NCBI GenBank assembly: GCA_950295325.1
Contig: OX485806.1
Location: 33,294,001-33,358,000, forward strand
DNA length: 64,000 bases
From: Polytrichum commune
Taxonomy: Eukaryota; Streptophyta; Polytrichopsida; Polytrichales; Polytrichaceae
Direction: 5' to 3'
The position numbers and the translations under genes are program-made. Of this stretch, positions 24,497-35,580 are shown piece after piece (within the stretch, counting starts at the first letter, position 1; the number at the start of each line of letters is the position of its first letter). A model generated the notes under the pieces. It did not search any database, had not been told where the DNA came from, and was given only the letters and a program-made list of their open reading frames with translations.

Positions 24497-24700
24497 CGTG
24501 GTTACAGAAGAATCGGTTGAGTTGGAGGAATAATTGGTTGAAGTTGAAGACTTCGGGAAAATCACCCATCACTTTAGAGGCATCCATGGAATGCATCTCA
24601 AATTACTAAAGAAAAACCAAAAGACCACAACATGTTACTGGTTGGACTTGGAAACACTAGGATTTTGACTGATTGTGTTCAAAATCCTCCGCGAACACTA
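24497..24700 (+). mobile_element. hAT-like MITE (AACCGGTT family), diverged copy
   Basis: Recognised from GAATCGGTTGAGTTGGAGGA, GTTGGACTTGGAAACACTAG and the spacing between them. Both termini are degraded and no duplication is visible. It abuts the TIR element that ends at about 24,484. Confidence 0.5.
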
Positions 24701-25091
24701 ATATGAGCGTGCCTCTCATTCATTCAACATAAAAGCCCCAAAGAGTATGATGCTCGGAGGTTACTTTTTTAAAGCTCATTTGACACCAGACTTAGTTTCA
24801 AAGACCCCAAATTAGTCTACTCAAGATAAATTTGAGATGAAACAGGTAACAAACTTATAGGGGATCAAGTCTTTATGTTGGATGAATGAGAGACTTGTCC
24901 GCTCAAATAAAATAATTCTCCCTCTCTTTCGATATAACATCGATTGTGAATGGACAGTGAGGCGAAGAAAGAGGGAATTATTGTATACAAACGCACCTCT
25001 CATTCATCCAACATAAAAACTCTTGAAATATTATCCATCTCGGAGGTTATTGTTTTTAGTTGATTTGACACTAGAACTACATCGATTATCC

Positions 25092-25263
25092 TAATTAATG
25101 CGTGATACTATTCGGAGTTACATAGAGCAATAATGCCTTACTCAGGAGTTCAACAGGTTCTTTGGACAGTACATAACATAGTTAACGTTGCTTGGTCAAA
25201 TATTATATTGTCATTTACTAGTTATAGCATGGTGTAACTTCAAACAATAACGCACACTTTATT
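25092..25263. mobile_element. Short member of the GGAGTTAC TIR family
   Basis: Diverged copies of the ~43 bp ends seen at 23878-24484 face each other here about 170 bp apart (CGGAGTTACATAGAGCAATA and GTTATAGCATGGTGTAACTT). There is no coding frame. Confidence 0.5.
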
Positions 25264-25439
25264 GGGATAATCAATGTAGCTTTAAAGGCCTTGAATTAGT
25301 TTACTTGAGGTCATTTGAGATAAATCAACAACAAACCCGGGGTGGGGGATGTCAAGTTTTGATGTTGGATGGGTGAGAGATACTACACTCGTATATGATA
25401 ACTGCCTTTCTTCTTGTTTGGCCTTGTGCCAATCGGCTT

Positions 25440-25681
25440 GGGATTCGTGATGTCTATGTAAACTCATCCATCGTGAATGAAGGGGCTCTAGAAAAAAAGA
25501 AAAAGAAAACTAATCCCCTATAAGATTGATGACTATTTCATTCCAACTAGACTCCACTACACAAATTTGAGGGTTTTGGTGTTAAGTCAACTTATCTTAA
25601 AACAATCATTTGCAGGCTATACTGTATATTCAATGTGTTCTCACCAATGCAATGGATGAGTTTACATAGACACCAAAATCC
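25440..25681. mobile_element. ~240 bp MITE with GTCTATGTAAACTCATCCAT ends
   Basis: The left end contains GTCTATGTAAACTCATCCAT, and the right end is its reverse complement, ATGGATGAGTTTACATAGAC. It shares ends and length with 14699-14937. There is no coding frame, and the target-site duplication was not resolved. Confidence 0.65.
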
Positions 25682-25791
25682 CTACAGCCAGGCCGATCCC
25701 TCCAATATGATGGCTTTTGAAGGCCGTTTGGTACCATACTCACAACTCGGGTGCAATTACACAGGGTTACAAAAGCACAATGAATTGTCCT

Positions 25792-25930
25792 GTTAATGTG
25801 AGTTACCATTTGGAGTGACATATTGCTGTAACATTTTATTGACATTATCATTTTGTACCAACTAAGTTATATCCTCTCGGTATAATGTTATAGCATCGCG
25901 TAACTCCAAATGGTAACCGACACTTATTAG
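25792..25930. mobile_element. Short member of the GGAGTTAC TIR family
   Basis: The ends GTTACCATTTGGAGTGACAT and CGTAACTCCAAATGGTAAC face each other across an interior of only about 50 bp. They are the same ends as at 23878-24484 and 25092-25263. Confidence 0.55.
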
Positions 25931-27540
25931 ACAAAAAGGTGCAATGCCTACCGATGTGGTATCTTCAATTTAAAGGGTTTATTTTATTTGCAATGATCGC
26001 CAATTATTCCAACCACATTCTCGTCATAGTAACTAAACTACTCTGTGAAGTGCTTCATGAAACAAATTCTTCCAAGGAAGAGCATGAGCCCTCCCGGAGT
26101 TCAAGAAACAGACGTATATAATATAAAAGCAAGAGAGACAAAGAGCACGTCCGTTGTTGATACACGCAATGTTGCACTTTAGTGTCGTATAGTATTTGGT
26201 GTCATAGTGGTAACTTTTCTAATGACACTTCTTATGAGTGAGTTTACAAAGTATTGTCATGGATCATTGAAATTTGGATGAAATCCATGCCAACTATTGG
26301 ACCAAAGTTGGGTATGTTCTACAATCCTAACATTTTCCTATTGAACTATTGCCATGAATGATTGAAATCCGGATGAAAAAATCACTCAATAAGTGACCAT
26401 AATTATAGTGTTGTCTGTAGATTATGATGCCCTGATTCTATTATACATGGAGGAGCAATGTTTTTTGTTTGTGACGAAGAGACGGTTCAAGTCAAAGAAA
26501 AAGAAAACCATACCCTTCTCATGCAATATATTGATAAGCATGAATCATGCAAACTTGAAGTTTAAGTTGAGTTTAACCCCAAAATCCCTGAGAGACCCAA
26601 AATGACCTTTTTTTTATGGTTTTTTTCTTTTCTTTTCAAATGAGACCTCTGATTTTTTGAGATGGAGATGAGTTTTTTTCATAATGAATAAATTTCATTT
26701 GGCATCCAACGCCCCAAATTTCATTTTATTTGGATTAAACCTCAGCCTTGTGGAATTTTGCAAAGTCGTCCAGTGCCTTGAATTCTATTGGATTTGGATT
26801 AAACCTCGTGATGCATTAGGAAATGTGTCAGGTAGGAAAACAACACTCATATGTACTTGGAAAGCTATGAAAAAAAAATTCCAAGATTTGGTTTTTTTTT
26901 ATGTTTCAGATACCTACCGTTAGGATTGGTAGTTGGAGTTTTTCAAGTTACTTCAAAAATAGTATGTAAGATGGGATGTAAAACGGAGTGCTACACATTG
27001 CAAGGGCTCTCAAGAAATGACATTTGGTGCAAACATAAAAAATTCAAGTCTCAAAGGTTCACAATTTAGTTGGGAATCTTAAGAAAAAAAATTTCATACC
27101 ACTTGGGTCTCATCTTGTCATCCATTTGATGATGTCAGCAGGATTAAAGTTTGTTTCCAATCATCTACCCCGCCCATTATACCTTCACATATGCACTAGG
27201 TTCTCATTCATATTGCCATGTGGACGGTTGATATGTTTTTGGATAGCTCATACAAAGACCCATATCATATTTGTACAGTTGGATGCTAAAAAACGCCTAC
27301 ATGATTGAGTCCTAAATTATCTCTTTTAGAAACAACGATGTGAGGTTGATTTTGAAGAGAATGGCCAAGTTTACATCGGTGTCTACATGAGTGCAATTCT
27401 AAGGTTGTGTCAAAACCCTCAATGTAACTTTAGACGTGTTGGTTCTATTTGGTTTGTTTTTTCATTTTCTCCGACTCCTACCAATTAGATTTACACAATG
27501 AACAATCATTCCCAAGGAGTTGGTGTCCGGCGCAGGCCAT
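25931..27540. other. AT-rich non-coding stretch
   Basis: About 1.6 kb with no convincing gene. It contains T-rich tracts near 26,607-26,640, A-rich tracts near 26,871, and a short repeated phrase with CCTTGnnGAATTnT and GGATTAAACCTC at about 26,727-26,810. Confidence 0.4.
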
Positions 27541-27545
27541 CACTA

Positions 27546-27964
27546 CACTAAAAAGGATATTTAGTGTTTGATAAACTAAATATGAACGCCTACACTAAAT
27601 GTCAATAACACTATGAAAGTAAGCAACATTAAATGTAAACTCAAAAACTAAATATCAACTATGGTAATACGTGGAAGTTTCATGTTTGAATTTAGTGTAA
27701 GTATGAAAGGATATGAAAAATAAAATAAAATAAACAATGACATCAGATGTGAGATGTGAGATCAACAAGCAAGAAGTTGGGACGCCATCCCTAAAATCGC
27801 AAGTCCAGTGAAACCCATGCTTCACATAAAGGGAGGTGGCAGTAGGGAAGGTAGCAACACATTTATGTCTAACACTAATTGTCAAGGAATTGAAAATTAG
27901 TGTTGAGCAGGGTAGGGTGGTAACAACATTAAATATAATCAAACACTGAATATCCCTTTTAGTG
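27546..27964. mobile_element. TIR element with CACTAAAA ends and TA flanks
   Basis: The ends CACTAAAAAGGATATTTAGTG and CACTGAATATCCCTTTTAGTG form an inverted repeat that continues a few bases (GTTTGAT/ATCAAAC), about 28 bp in all. It is 419 bp and flanked by TA on both sides. TA flanks suggest a Tc1/mariner-type MITE; the CACTA start suggests a CACTA-type MITE. I cannot decide between them. No coding capacity is supported. Confidence 0.7.
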
Positions 27965-28399
27965 TAGTTTATACTACAAGGAATGACAAATAATGTTAAG
28001 TTTTACAGTTGGTGTTGGTGACACAACACGGGCAATTTATGATTAGTATTGAGCAAGACAAATAGAATTAGTGACACCAACTACAATGTTGAGTGTAGTT
28101 TTCCAAGTGTCATGGTCTCACATATTGTGTCAAGGGAGAATCTTGATGTCCGCCACTCTGGCCGGGGTTTCATTCATTCATAACGTGAAGGGGTTATGGT
28201 GAAAACAATCCCCTTAAACTAGATCGAGAGTTGATTCATTCTAATTGGACTTCACCACACTAATTTGGGGTTTCCCTTCCTATTATATAATTAAGTATTT
28301 AAAATATGAATTCCGGGATCACGGACAATTTGATGCATCTTGTCTTCCCAATGGATGAGGCTACGTAGACACCGCATATCCTTAGGCCTTCTTGATGCA

Positions 28400-29660
28400 A
28401 AATCAAAGAATGCCAACCATTCAAAAACAAAGAGGGCAATATGACGGAATGCATGGCCAATGCTTCATGGTGTCTACATTATAAACTCCCTCATGGGAGA
28501 TGAAAACTAAATGATCACTTCAACAATTTGCAAGTGTCTATTCTATGTGTCCCATTGGCATGTTTAGAGGGGATATTAGACATAACAATACCCGACTTTT
28601 GATTAGTCGCGTTTTGTGGGACCGTGTATCACATGAACATAATCCTCCTCTACATCCGGGACTCCCTCATTTACAAGGGAACACTTGGGTTGTGTATTGT
28701 GAACTTTTTGACAAGTAGCTATTATTATCAAGATATTTACGTTAACTGCGATCGCTTTCTTTGGAAAGAGACCGCCCATGTGATTGCTTAGTAATGTCAT
28801 GAGCTAATTCGAGCGTCACATAGTCTCAAAAAGTGTCCTCTGATCCTACTACACGCCTACTATTTTCATCTTGTTTTCTTAAGAGATATGGTCGATAATA
28901 TGGAATAAATTCATCGCTTCTCGACCAATGTGTATTTTTGACAAAGTTTTTGCAAGTTTTTGACATTTCACACGCAAAAACTTGCATAAAAATAAAACTC
29001 GCGTCAATTGACACACACGATTAGAATTTGACATGGAGTGTGACTTGTGAAGGAAAAAACCAAGTGTCAATTGACACTTTCGAAATCGAAATGGCACGTG
29101 CTACTGGACATGTGACATTGAGGTGACAGTTTAGAAGAAAATGCAGATGTCAATTGACATTCGTTCTTGTTTTTTTAAAAATGTCGTGTGACACTTTGGA
29201 TTTGGGGTTGAACGTCAAATGAAATTTGTCAAACATACACATCGTTCTCGACCGGACGGAGTTTCTACCAACCTACTACTTGTTTTTTCTACAGTCACAT
29301 GAATGCACCACCAACAAAGGTAGCGTAAACCCACAAAGGGAAAGCGCTTTCATGCTGCGTAGGAGTTGCGAAAGGCCGTGATGGTGGGCCCCGGAATAAC
29401 ATCGGGAAGAGGGACTCAAACATATATAGGACTCAATCGAGGATTCAATTGAGTCGATGGTTAAAAATATGAAATGAAATATATATATATATATCTACTA
29501 CTAAGAAGAAGAAGAAGAAGAATATATCATTATCATTGCTCATTATCCTGCCACTAGTATCTAAACATGCACCCAAGCCCGTGAGTTACCACACATGCCA
29601 TAAATAGCAGCCAGAACTCTCCTGACTCTAACTGAAATTAGATTCCCGTGTGTGTATGTT
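28400..29660. other. Non-coding stretch with repeated TGTCAATTGACA palindromes
   Basis: No gene was recognised. The palindrome TGTCAATTGACA, exact or with one change, occurs near 29,003, 29,066 and 29,148. A TA repeat and a GAA repeat lie at 29,480-29,492 and 29,503-29,521. Confidence 0.5.
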
Positions 29661-29676
29661 TCGGGTTGGGGGGGGG

Positions 29677-31062
29677 GATGTCAACAATATAACAAGATTC
29701 GATCGTTGTGGATGGACATAACATTACTTAGCAACTATAGTAGAGGTGTCTAATCCTAATCAGGACTGGTACCGGAATTTCGATCCGGTTGGGATTGAAT
29801 TTCGGTCATGGTGGGACTAAGTTTTGATTAGGTTATAACCAATAGTGGCATGACACGTGTCTTGATGTTGAGTGCTAAAGTGAGGAGGAATGAACCGTTG
29901 AGATGAGGATGTCAACAATACAACAAGATTCGATCGTTGTGGATGGACATAACATTATTGAGCAACTATAGTCGAGGTGTCTACCTTTGACCAGGACTGG
30001 TACTGGAATTTTGATCAGGTTGGGATTGAATTTCGGTCATGGTGGGACTAAGTTTTGATTAGGCCGGAACCAATAGTGCCATGACACATGTCTTGGTGTT
30101 GAGTGCTAAAGTGAGGAGGAATGAACCGTTGAGATGAGGATGTCAACAATATAACAAGATTCGATTGTTGTGGATGGACATAACATTACTGAGCAACTAT
30201 AGTAGAGGTGTCTATTCCTGACCAGGACTCGTACCGGAATTTCGATCAGGTTGGGATTGAATTTCGGTCATGGTGGGACTAAGTTTTGATTAGGTTAGAA
30301 CCAATAGTGCCATGACACATGTCTTGATGTTGAGTGCTAAAGTGAGGAGGAATGAACCGTTGAAATGAGGATGTCAACAATATAACAAGATTCGATCGTT
30401 GTGGATGGACATAACATTATTGAGCAACTATAGTAGAGGTGTCTACCTTTGACCAAGACTGGTACTGGGATTTTGATAAGGTTGGGATTGAATTTTGGTC
30501 ATGGTGGGATTAAGTTTTGATTAGGCTGGAACCAATAGTGCCATGACACATGTCTTGATGTTGAGTGCTAAAATGGGGAGGAATGAACCGTTGAGATGAG
30601 GATGTCAACAATATAACAAGATTCGATCGTTGTGGATGGACATAACATTACTGAGCAACTATAGTCGAGGTGTCTATTCCCAACTAGGACCGGTACCGGA
30701 ATTTTGGTCAGGTTGGGATTGAATTTTGATCATGGCGGGACTAAGTTTTGGATAGGCCATAACCAATAGTGCCATGACACATGTCTTGATGTTGAGTGCT
30801 GAAGTGAGGAGAGATGAATTGTTGAGGTGAGGTTGTCAACAACATATCAAGATTCGATCGTTGTGGGTGGACACAACATTACTGAGCAACTATAGTAGAG
30901 GTGTCTAATCCCGACCAGGACCCGTACCGGAATTTTGATTAGGTTGGAACTGAATTTTGATCATGGTGGAACTAAGTTTTGATTAGGCCAAGACCAATAG
31001 TGCCATGACACATGTCTTGATGTTGAGTGTTGAAGTAAGGAGGAAGGAGGAAGGTACCATTG
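29677..31062 (+). repeat. Tandem array of six 231-bp units
   Basis: The phrase GATGTCAACAATATAACAAG starts units at 29,677, 29,908, 30,139, 30,370, 30,601 and (diverged) 30,832, exactly 231 bases apart each time. Each unit contains GAGCAACTATAGTAGAGGTG, a GTACCGGAATTT stretch, and GTGCCATGACACATGTCTTG. The first unit is preceded by a G-tract, and the last decays into an AAGGAGG-rich end. The constant period means few indels, so the array is fairly young or homogenised. The units have no open frame. Two inverted, diverged single units lie at 33,350-33,535 and 33,765-33,975. Confidence 0.95.
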
Positions 31063-31215
31063 AAGTAAGCGGTTATTGATGCGAGTGTCGTTATATAGTC
31101 TTCTGATGGAAAAAATATGCATTGGACTAAAATTTCCAACACTTGGAAATCGACCAAAAAATGGAGGGCTTTGCCCTTTGGAGTTGGACGATGATGAAGT
31201 GCATTATGTAGGGAA

Positions 31216-31591
31216 GGGCACCACGGGCCTTGGCTTGGTGGTTAGGGCTCATGGCCCCCAATGAGGAGGTTGTGGGTTCCATTCCCCATGCCGGCATGGT
31301 GCTCACCACCTTAGTCCACCCAACTATGGTGGGGGGGTCCTTGGACCTTGTTGTATGGGTACCTCAAAGCCCTTTGGGGGGATACCATGTCCGGCATCTT
31401 CAAGGCACTAGTGGCTAGCTAGGAACTAGTATAGTGTGTCACTATAGTGTCCATCCTCGAAAGGGGAGAGTAGTATTGCCCCAATGTCCCCTTGTCCAGT
31501 GGGCATAGGGTCATTGGCATTACGAACGGACACTTTATTCACGCCGGCCCCTTGCTAAAAAGGGACCGGAGTTTCTATCTATCTATCTATC
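31216..31591 (+). mobile_element. Full-length tRNA-derived SINE, copy 3
   Basis: It is near-identical to 5077-5444, with box A- and box B-like motifs (box B as GGTTCCATTCC) and a longer TCTA tail. The 11-bp duplication TATGTAGGGAA flanks it at 31205-31215 and 31592-31602. It sits about 150 bp beyond the 231-bp tandem array. Confidence 0.9.
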
Positions 31592-31826
31592 TATGTAGGG
31601 AATCTAAATATAGTACTTCTTCAATATAGTGAGACAACATATCATTTTCATATTCAATACAAAACGGCCAGTATCCAGTTCTTTTTTTTTCCTTTTTTTT
31701 TGTGAAGGGTTGGAAAAAAAGTTTGAAAGTCTGTGTGAAGTGCGATTGTTCTGAAGCCCTTCACATTGAAATGCATGTGCACACTTCACACTCGAACACT
31801 GCCTCCTCCTCTTCCTCCTTCTCGGT

Positions 31827-32341
31827 CAGTGATCGGGGAGATTTTTGGGCATTCATAACCGGTTGAGATCCGAGTGTTTGCAAGTCCAACCGGTTACATG
31901 TTGACATCCTCCGGGTTTTCCCCTTTATTAAATTGGGGTGTACTCTTCTATAAATTCCTCCAAAATGATTGGTAACTTTCTTGCAATCTTGAACTTCTTC
32001 AACCAGTTATTACTCAAACTCAACCGGTTCATTTGTAACTAACTACCGGTTCTCCCTGACCATTGTCCTCAATGCAATTACGCCCCAACTCAGGCAACCA
32101 GTGATCCGGGAGATTTTTGGGCATGCATAACCGGTTGAGATCCGAGTGTTTGCAAGTCCAACTGGTTACATGTTGACATCCTCCGATTTTCCCCTTCATT
32201 AAATCGGGCGTATTCTTCTATAAATTCCTCTAAAACGATCGGTAATTTTCCTGCAATCTTGAACCACCACTTCTTCAACCGGTTATGTCTGAAACTCAAC
32301 CGGTTCATCTGTAACTAACTGCCGGTTCTCCCTGACCATTG
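31827..32341 (-). mobile_element. Two hAT-like MITEs (AACCGGTT family) in tandem
   Basis: Copies at 31827-32065 and 32099-32341 each start CAGTGATC and end CTCCCTGACCATTG. Each is followed by CTCAATGCAATTACGCCCC. The repeat period is 272 bp and includes flanking DNA, so this is a tandem duplication of one insertion plus flank rather than two independent insertions. These are the best-preserved members of the family in the window. Confidence 0.8.
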
Positions 32342-32583
32342 TCCCTCAATGCAATTACGCCCCGACTCAGGTACCTATTCCGCTGCATTCCGAAAGGACA
32401 ACAATATCCACAGTCACCATATCACCATGTCACCATGATCTTCATGCCAACCTAATTAAAGCATACTATAATGCACATGCTCTCATCCAGACATTCCCCA
32501 TTAAGATGATCCTTTTCCCGCCCCCCCCCCCCCAACACGCACACACAACTTGATCGATCCACTCCTCCCTTGCTAATTCCCTT

Positions 32584-33036
32584 CCATTGCCCCGGGAGGT
32601 TTTCGGGTGCAATCGGTCGAAAATCGGAGTGTTTTTCCAAGCCCACCCAGTTACATGTTGCGTGCTTTTAGGGTTTTTCCCTTCACGAATTCGAGGTATA
32701 TTCCGTCGATTCCTTTAGAATGCTCGCTACTTTTTCCTGAAGTCTTGAGTCATGTCCGGTATCTTCAAGGCACTAGTGGCTAGCTAGGAACTTGTATAGT
32801 GTGTCACTATAGTGTCCATCCTCGAAAGGGGAGAGTAGTATTTGTCCCAATGTCCCCTTGTCCAGTGGGCATCGGGTCATTGGCATTACGAACGGACACT
32901 TTATTCACGCCGGCCCCTTGCTTGAAAGGGGTTGGAGTTTCTATCTATCTGAAGTCTTGAGCCCCGGCTGGTTATTTTCTCAGTCTCCAATAGGTTCATA
33001 TGTGTTAACTAGCGGTCGGGCTCTCCCCGGTCCTAT
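32584..33036 (-). mobile_element. hAT-like MITE (AACCGGTT family) interrupted by a SINE
   Basis: The left part begins CATTGCCCCGGGAGG; the right part ends near CTCTCCCCGGTCC. The SINE at 32750-32948 splits it. Removing the SINE and one copy of its duplication restores a ~240 bp element of the usual family layout. Confidence 0.7.
32750..32948 (+). mobile_element. tRNA-derived SINE, copy 4, strongly 5'-truncated
   Basis: Only the 3' 199 bp of the SINE is present, starting at TCATGTCCGGTATC and ending in the TCTA tail. A perfect 13-bp duplication, CTGAAGTCTTGAG, flanks it at 32737-32749 and 32949-32961. It inserted into the AACCGGTT-family MITE. Confidence 0.9.
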
Positions 33037-33349
33037 GGTAAAGGCATGCGGGCCTTATGTGGCCACTCTTCTAGTAAGCCCCCCCCCCTCGCGTTCCGGA
33101 ATAGCCGGTGTGTGGGTGAAAGTATTTTGGTCGAAAGTCTCACGAGGACTCACACACAAGGATGAGAAGCTAATGGAAGTTCTCACCGATCGGATGTTGG
33201 GGTTTGTGACGAGGAAGATGACTTGGTGTTTTTTTTTTTGTTTTATTGTGTTTGAGGGTCGTCGAACATTTCAAAACGTTCGACAAGCATCCAGGACTCC
33301 GAAAATCGGTCGTAACACATTACTTATGCCCAGAGTCTGTCGTAACCTC

Positions 33350-33975
33350 TCATTTTAACCACTCATTCCTCCTGAGCCGTGACATGTGTCGTGGCATTAT
33401 TGGTTCCACCCTGACCGAAATTCAACCAGAGGTTGATTAGAACTCAATACCAACGTGATTACAATTCCGGTACCCTATAGATTGCCGTTTGGGTCCTAAT
33501 CGGGAATAGGTGCCTCTACTATGCAGAGTTTTTGGTAGAAACAGTGGGTAGGTAGGTAGGTATAGAGTAGAGGCGCACGTAACCAATCACTTAAGAGATT
33601 TTGTGCCATATTTGGAGAAGTATAAGGCGGTGCAAATTTTTCTTGTGTAGGAAGATAGAAATTAGGAGGATTGCAAAACAATTAAAAAATTAATTCCTTA
33701 TTTTGAAATTACTATGAATTTTTGAAGCCAAAAGTTGGCCCAAACATATTACCAATGTCTATAGTTTGCCATAATTACTCATTTAAACCGCTCGTTCCTC
33801 CTCACTCTAGCACTCAAAACCGGGACATGTGTCATGGCATTATTGGTTCCAACCCAATCAAAGTTCAGTCCCATATAGTTCGAAATTCAATGCCAACTTG
33901 ATTGAGATTCCAATACCCATAGATTGCTCATGGGGTCGTGATTGGGAATAGGTGCCTCTACTATATATCAAAACC
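33350..33975 (-). repeat. Two diverged inverted units of the 231-bp repeat
   Basis: Reverse-strand reading of 33,350-33,535 and 33,765-33,975 matches the 231-bp unit in order (TAGAGGCACCTATTCCCGAT, a GTACCGG-like stretch, then AATAATGCCACGACACATGT). The two units lie about 443 bp apart and are much more diverged than the array units. Confidence 0.65.
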
Positions 33976-35025
33976 AATGACACTATAGTTAGATAGTCTT
34001 GTACAAACATAATTAAGTTTACTCACTTAAAACCATTGTTGCAACTTACAAAAGTTCTTAGGATGCCATTGTGCTAGTGTGGTTTAAGGTAGAATTTGAG
34101 GCTAATTTGGTTAGCTTCCTTAATCACACACCTATTTTTGGCTCCTAATCGGGGCTACAGTCGCTTTAAGTCGGTGGGTGACTAGTGCATGGTGGTTTAG
34201 TCACTGCCTTGATGATATTTGGTTTAGTGACCTTCACAAAAGTCAAACTACACCCACCATCCTCCACAGTGAGGAGGGCTATTCATTGAGATATGACTCG
34301 CTTGGTTTTTGTGGCCGAGGTGGGCAAATGAGGAGGCGATAACTTGGGCAAATTAGGAGGCATCACGTGGTTGTGAGGTGCCGACCAACTTGTATTGTGA
34401 GTATTGTATAATGAAAAAAACAATTCACCAACATTTTAACTTACATGCGACCACTTTAGAGACATGACGCAACCAATATTGGCATTAAACTTCGTTTCTC
34501 ATTGGCAAATGACCCATGTAGAATTTGCTAACAATGTTGTCCACTCACACAACATTGAACAATAAAAGAGGTCCCCCCCCCTCATAACACCACATCGGTA
34601 AGTAGAGAACTGTTGATTCCAGAGCCTAGGTCAACACCTTCCTCAACTCCGATTTCATCGATTTCAAAATCTTTGGTCCTAATGCGCAACTACTAACCTA
34701 CTCAAGCTTCTAACACTCTCATATATTGGTTGGATGATTCCACAAAGCTGGAGGTGTCCACATAAGTCTCATCTACCTTAACAAGAAAACGGTAGAACCG
34801 TGAGGCTTTGCCCTTTACTATGAAAGACTACAAGTATAGTTGTCCACTTTGCTCATGCCAATCCATTGCTATTTACTATACCAAACCTTTATTGGATTTT
34901 GTGCACCTTCTTCTCAAATGCAGGTCAAGGATTTTGATATCACCCGAAATTTTTAGAATAAATAATCAAGAAGTGCCGAAATAACTATAATTAACTAGAT
35001 TTCTTTCAATGCATTTTAGGGAGAA

Positions 35026-35028
<3 letters not shown>
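33976..35028. other. Non-coding stretch, no gene recognised
   Basis: About 1 kb without a convincing coding frame or repeat family. A C-tract lies near 34,573. Confidence 0.4.
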
Positions 35029-35085
<57 letters not shown>

Positions 35086-35090
35086 TATAT
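35029..35090. repeat. AT/AC compound microsatellite
   Basis: A TA run passes into an AC run of about 28 bp and back to a TA-rich end. Confidence 0.9.
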
Positions 35091-35365
35091 AATTATACTT
35101 AACAACAAGAACAAGTAACGTCCAAGTGTGAACGCAAAGTGGTTAGGAAATTTGCTCTTGAAACGAAGAAGTTGCATAGCCTCTGTCCTACAGACAGAGC
35201 CAATAAAAGGAATCCGTGGATAGTGTTGTTGAGTTGATGTACGTATGTACGTTAAGTGAAGCTTAGGTCACGCAGGAGAGAAAGTCTACAAAGGTGTAGG
35301 GCGAGGGACTACCTCAATTCTTTCTTCTTCCTTTTTTCCTTCAAGGGCCGTGCTTTGTAGATCAA

Positions 35366-35580
35366 TGAACAGGGAGAACTTAACCAACTGCTAAGTTAGT
35401 TGCAGATGAACTGGTTGAAGCCGAAGACTTTGGGCAAATTACCGATTGTTTTAGAGGAATTTAGAGATTGTACCTCAAATCAATAAAGGAAACCCGAAAG
35501 ATGTCAACATGTAACGGGTTGGACTTGGAAACACTAGGACCTCAACCAATTAGGCCCCCAAAAAAACTCCTCAGACAATG
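35366..35580 (+). mobile_element. hAT-like MITE (AACCGGTT family), diverged copy
   Basis: It starts CAATGAACAGGGAGAAC and has GATGTCAACATGTAACGGG and GTTGGACTTGGAAACACTAG at the family spacing. The right end is degraded and no clear duplication is visible. Confidence 0.6.

Noticed and set aside
29677-31062. Possible CRISPR-like array
   Set aside because: The whole 231-bp unit repeats; there are no short repeats with unique spacers, and the context is plant nuclear DNA.
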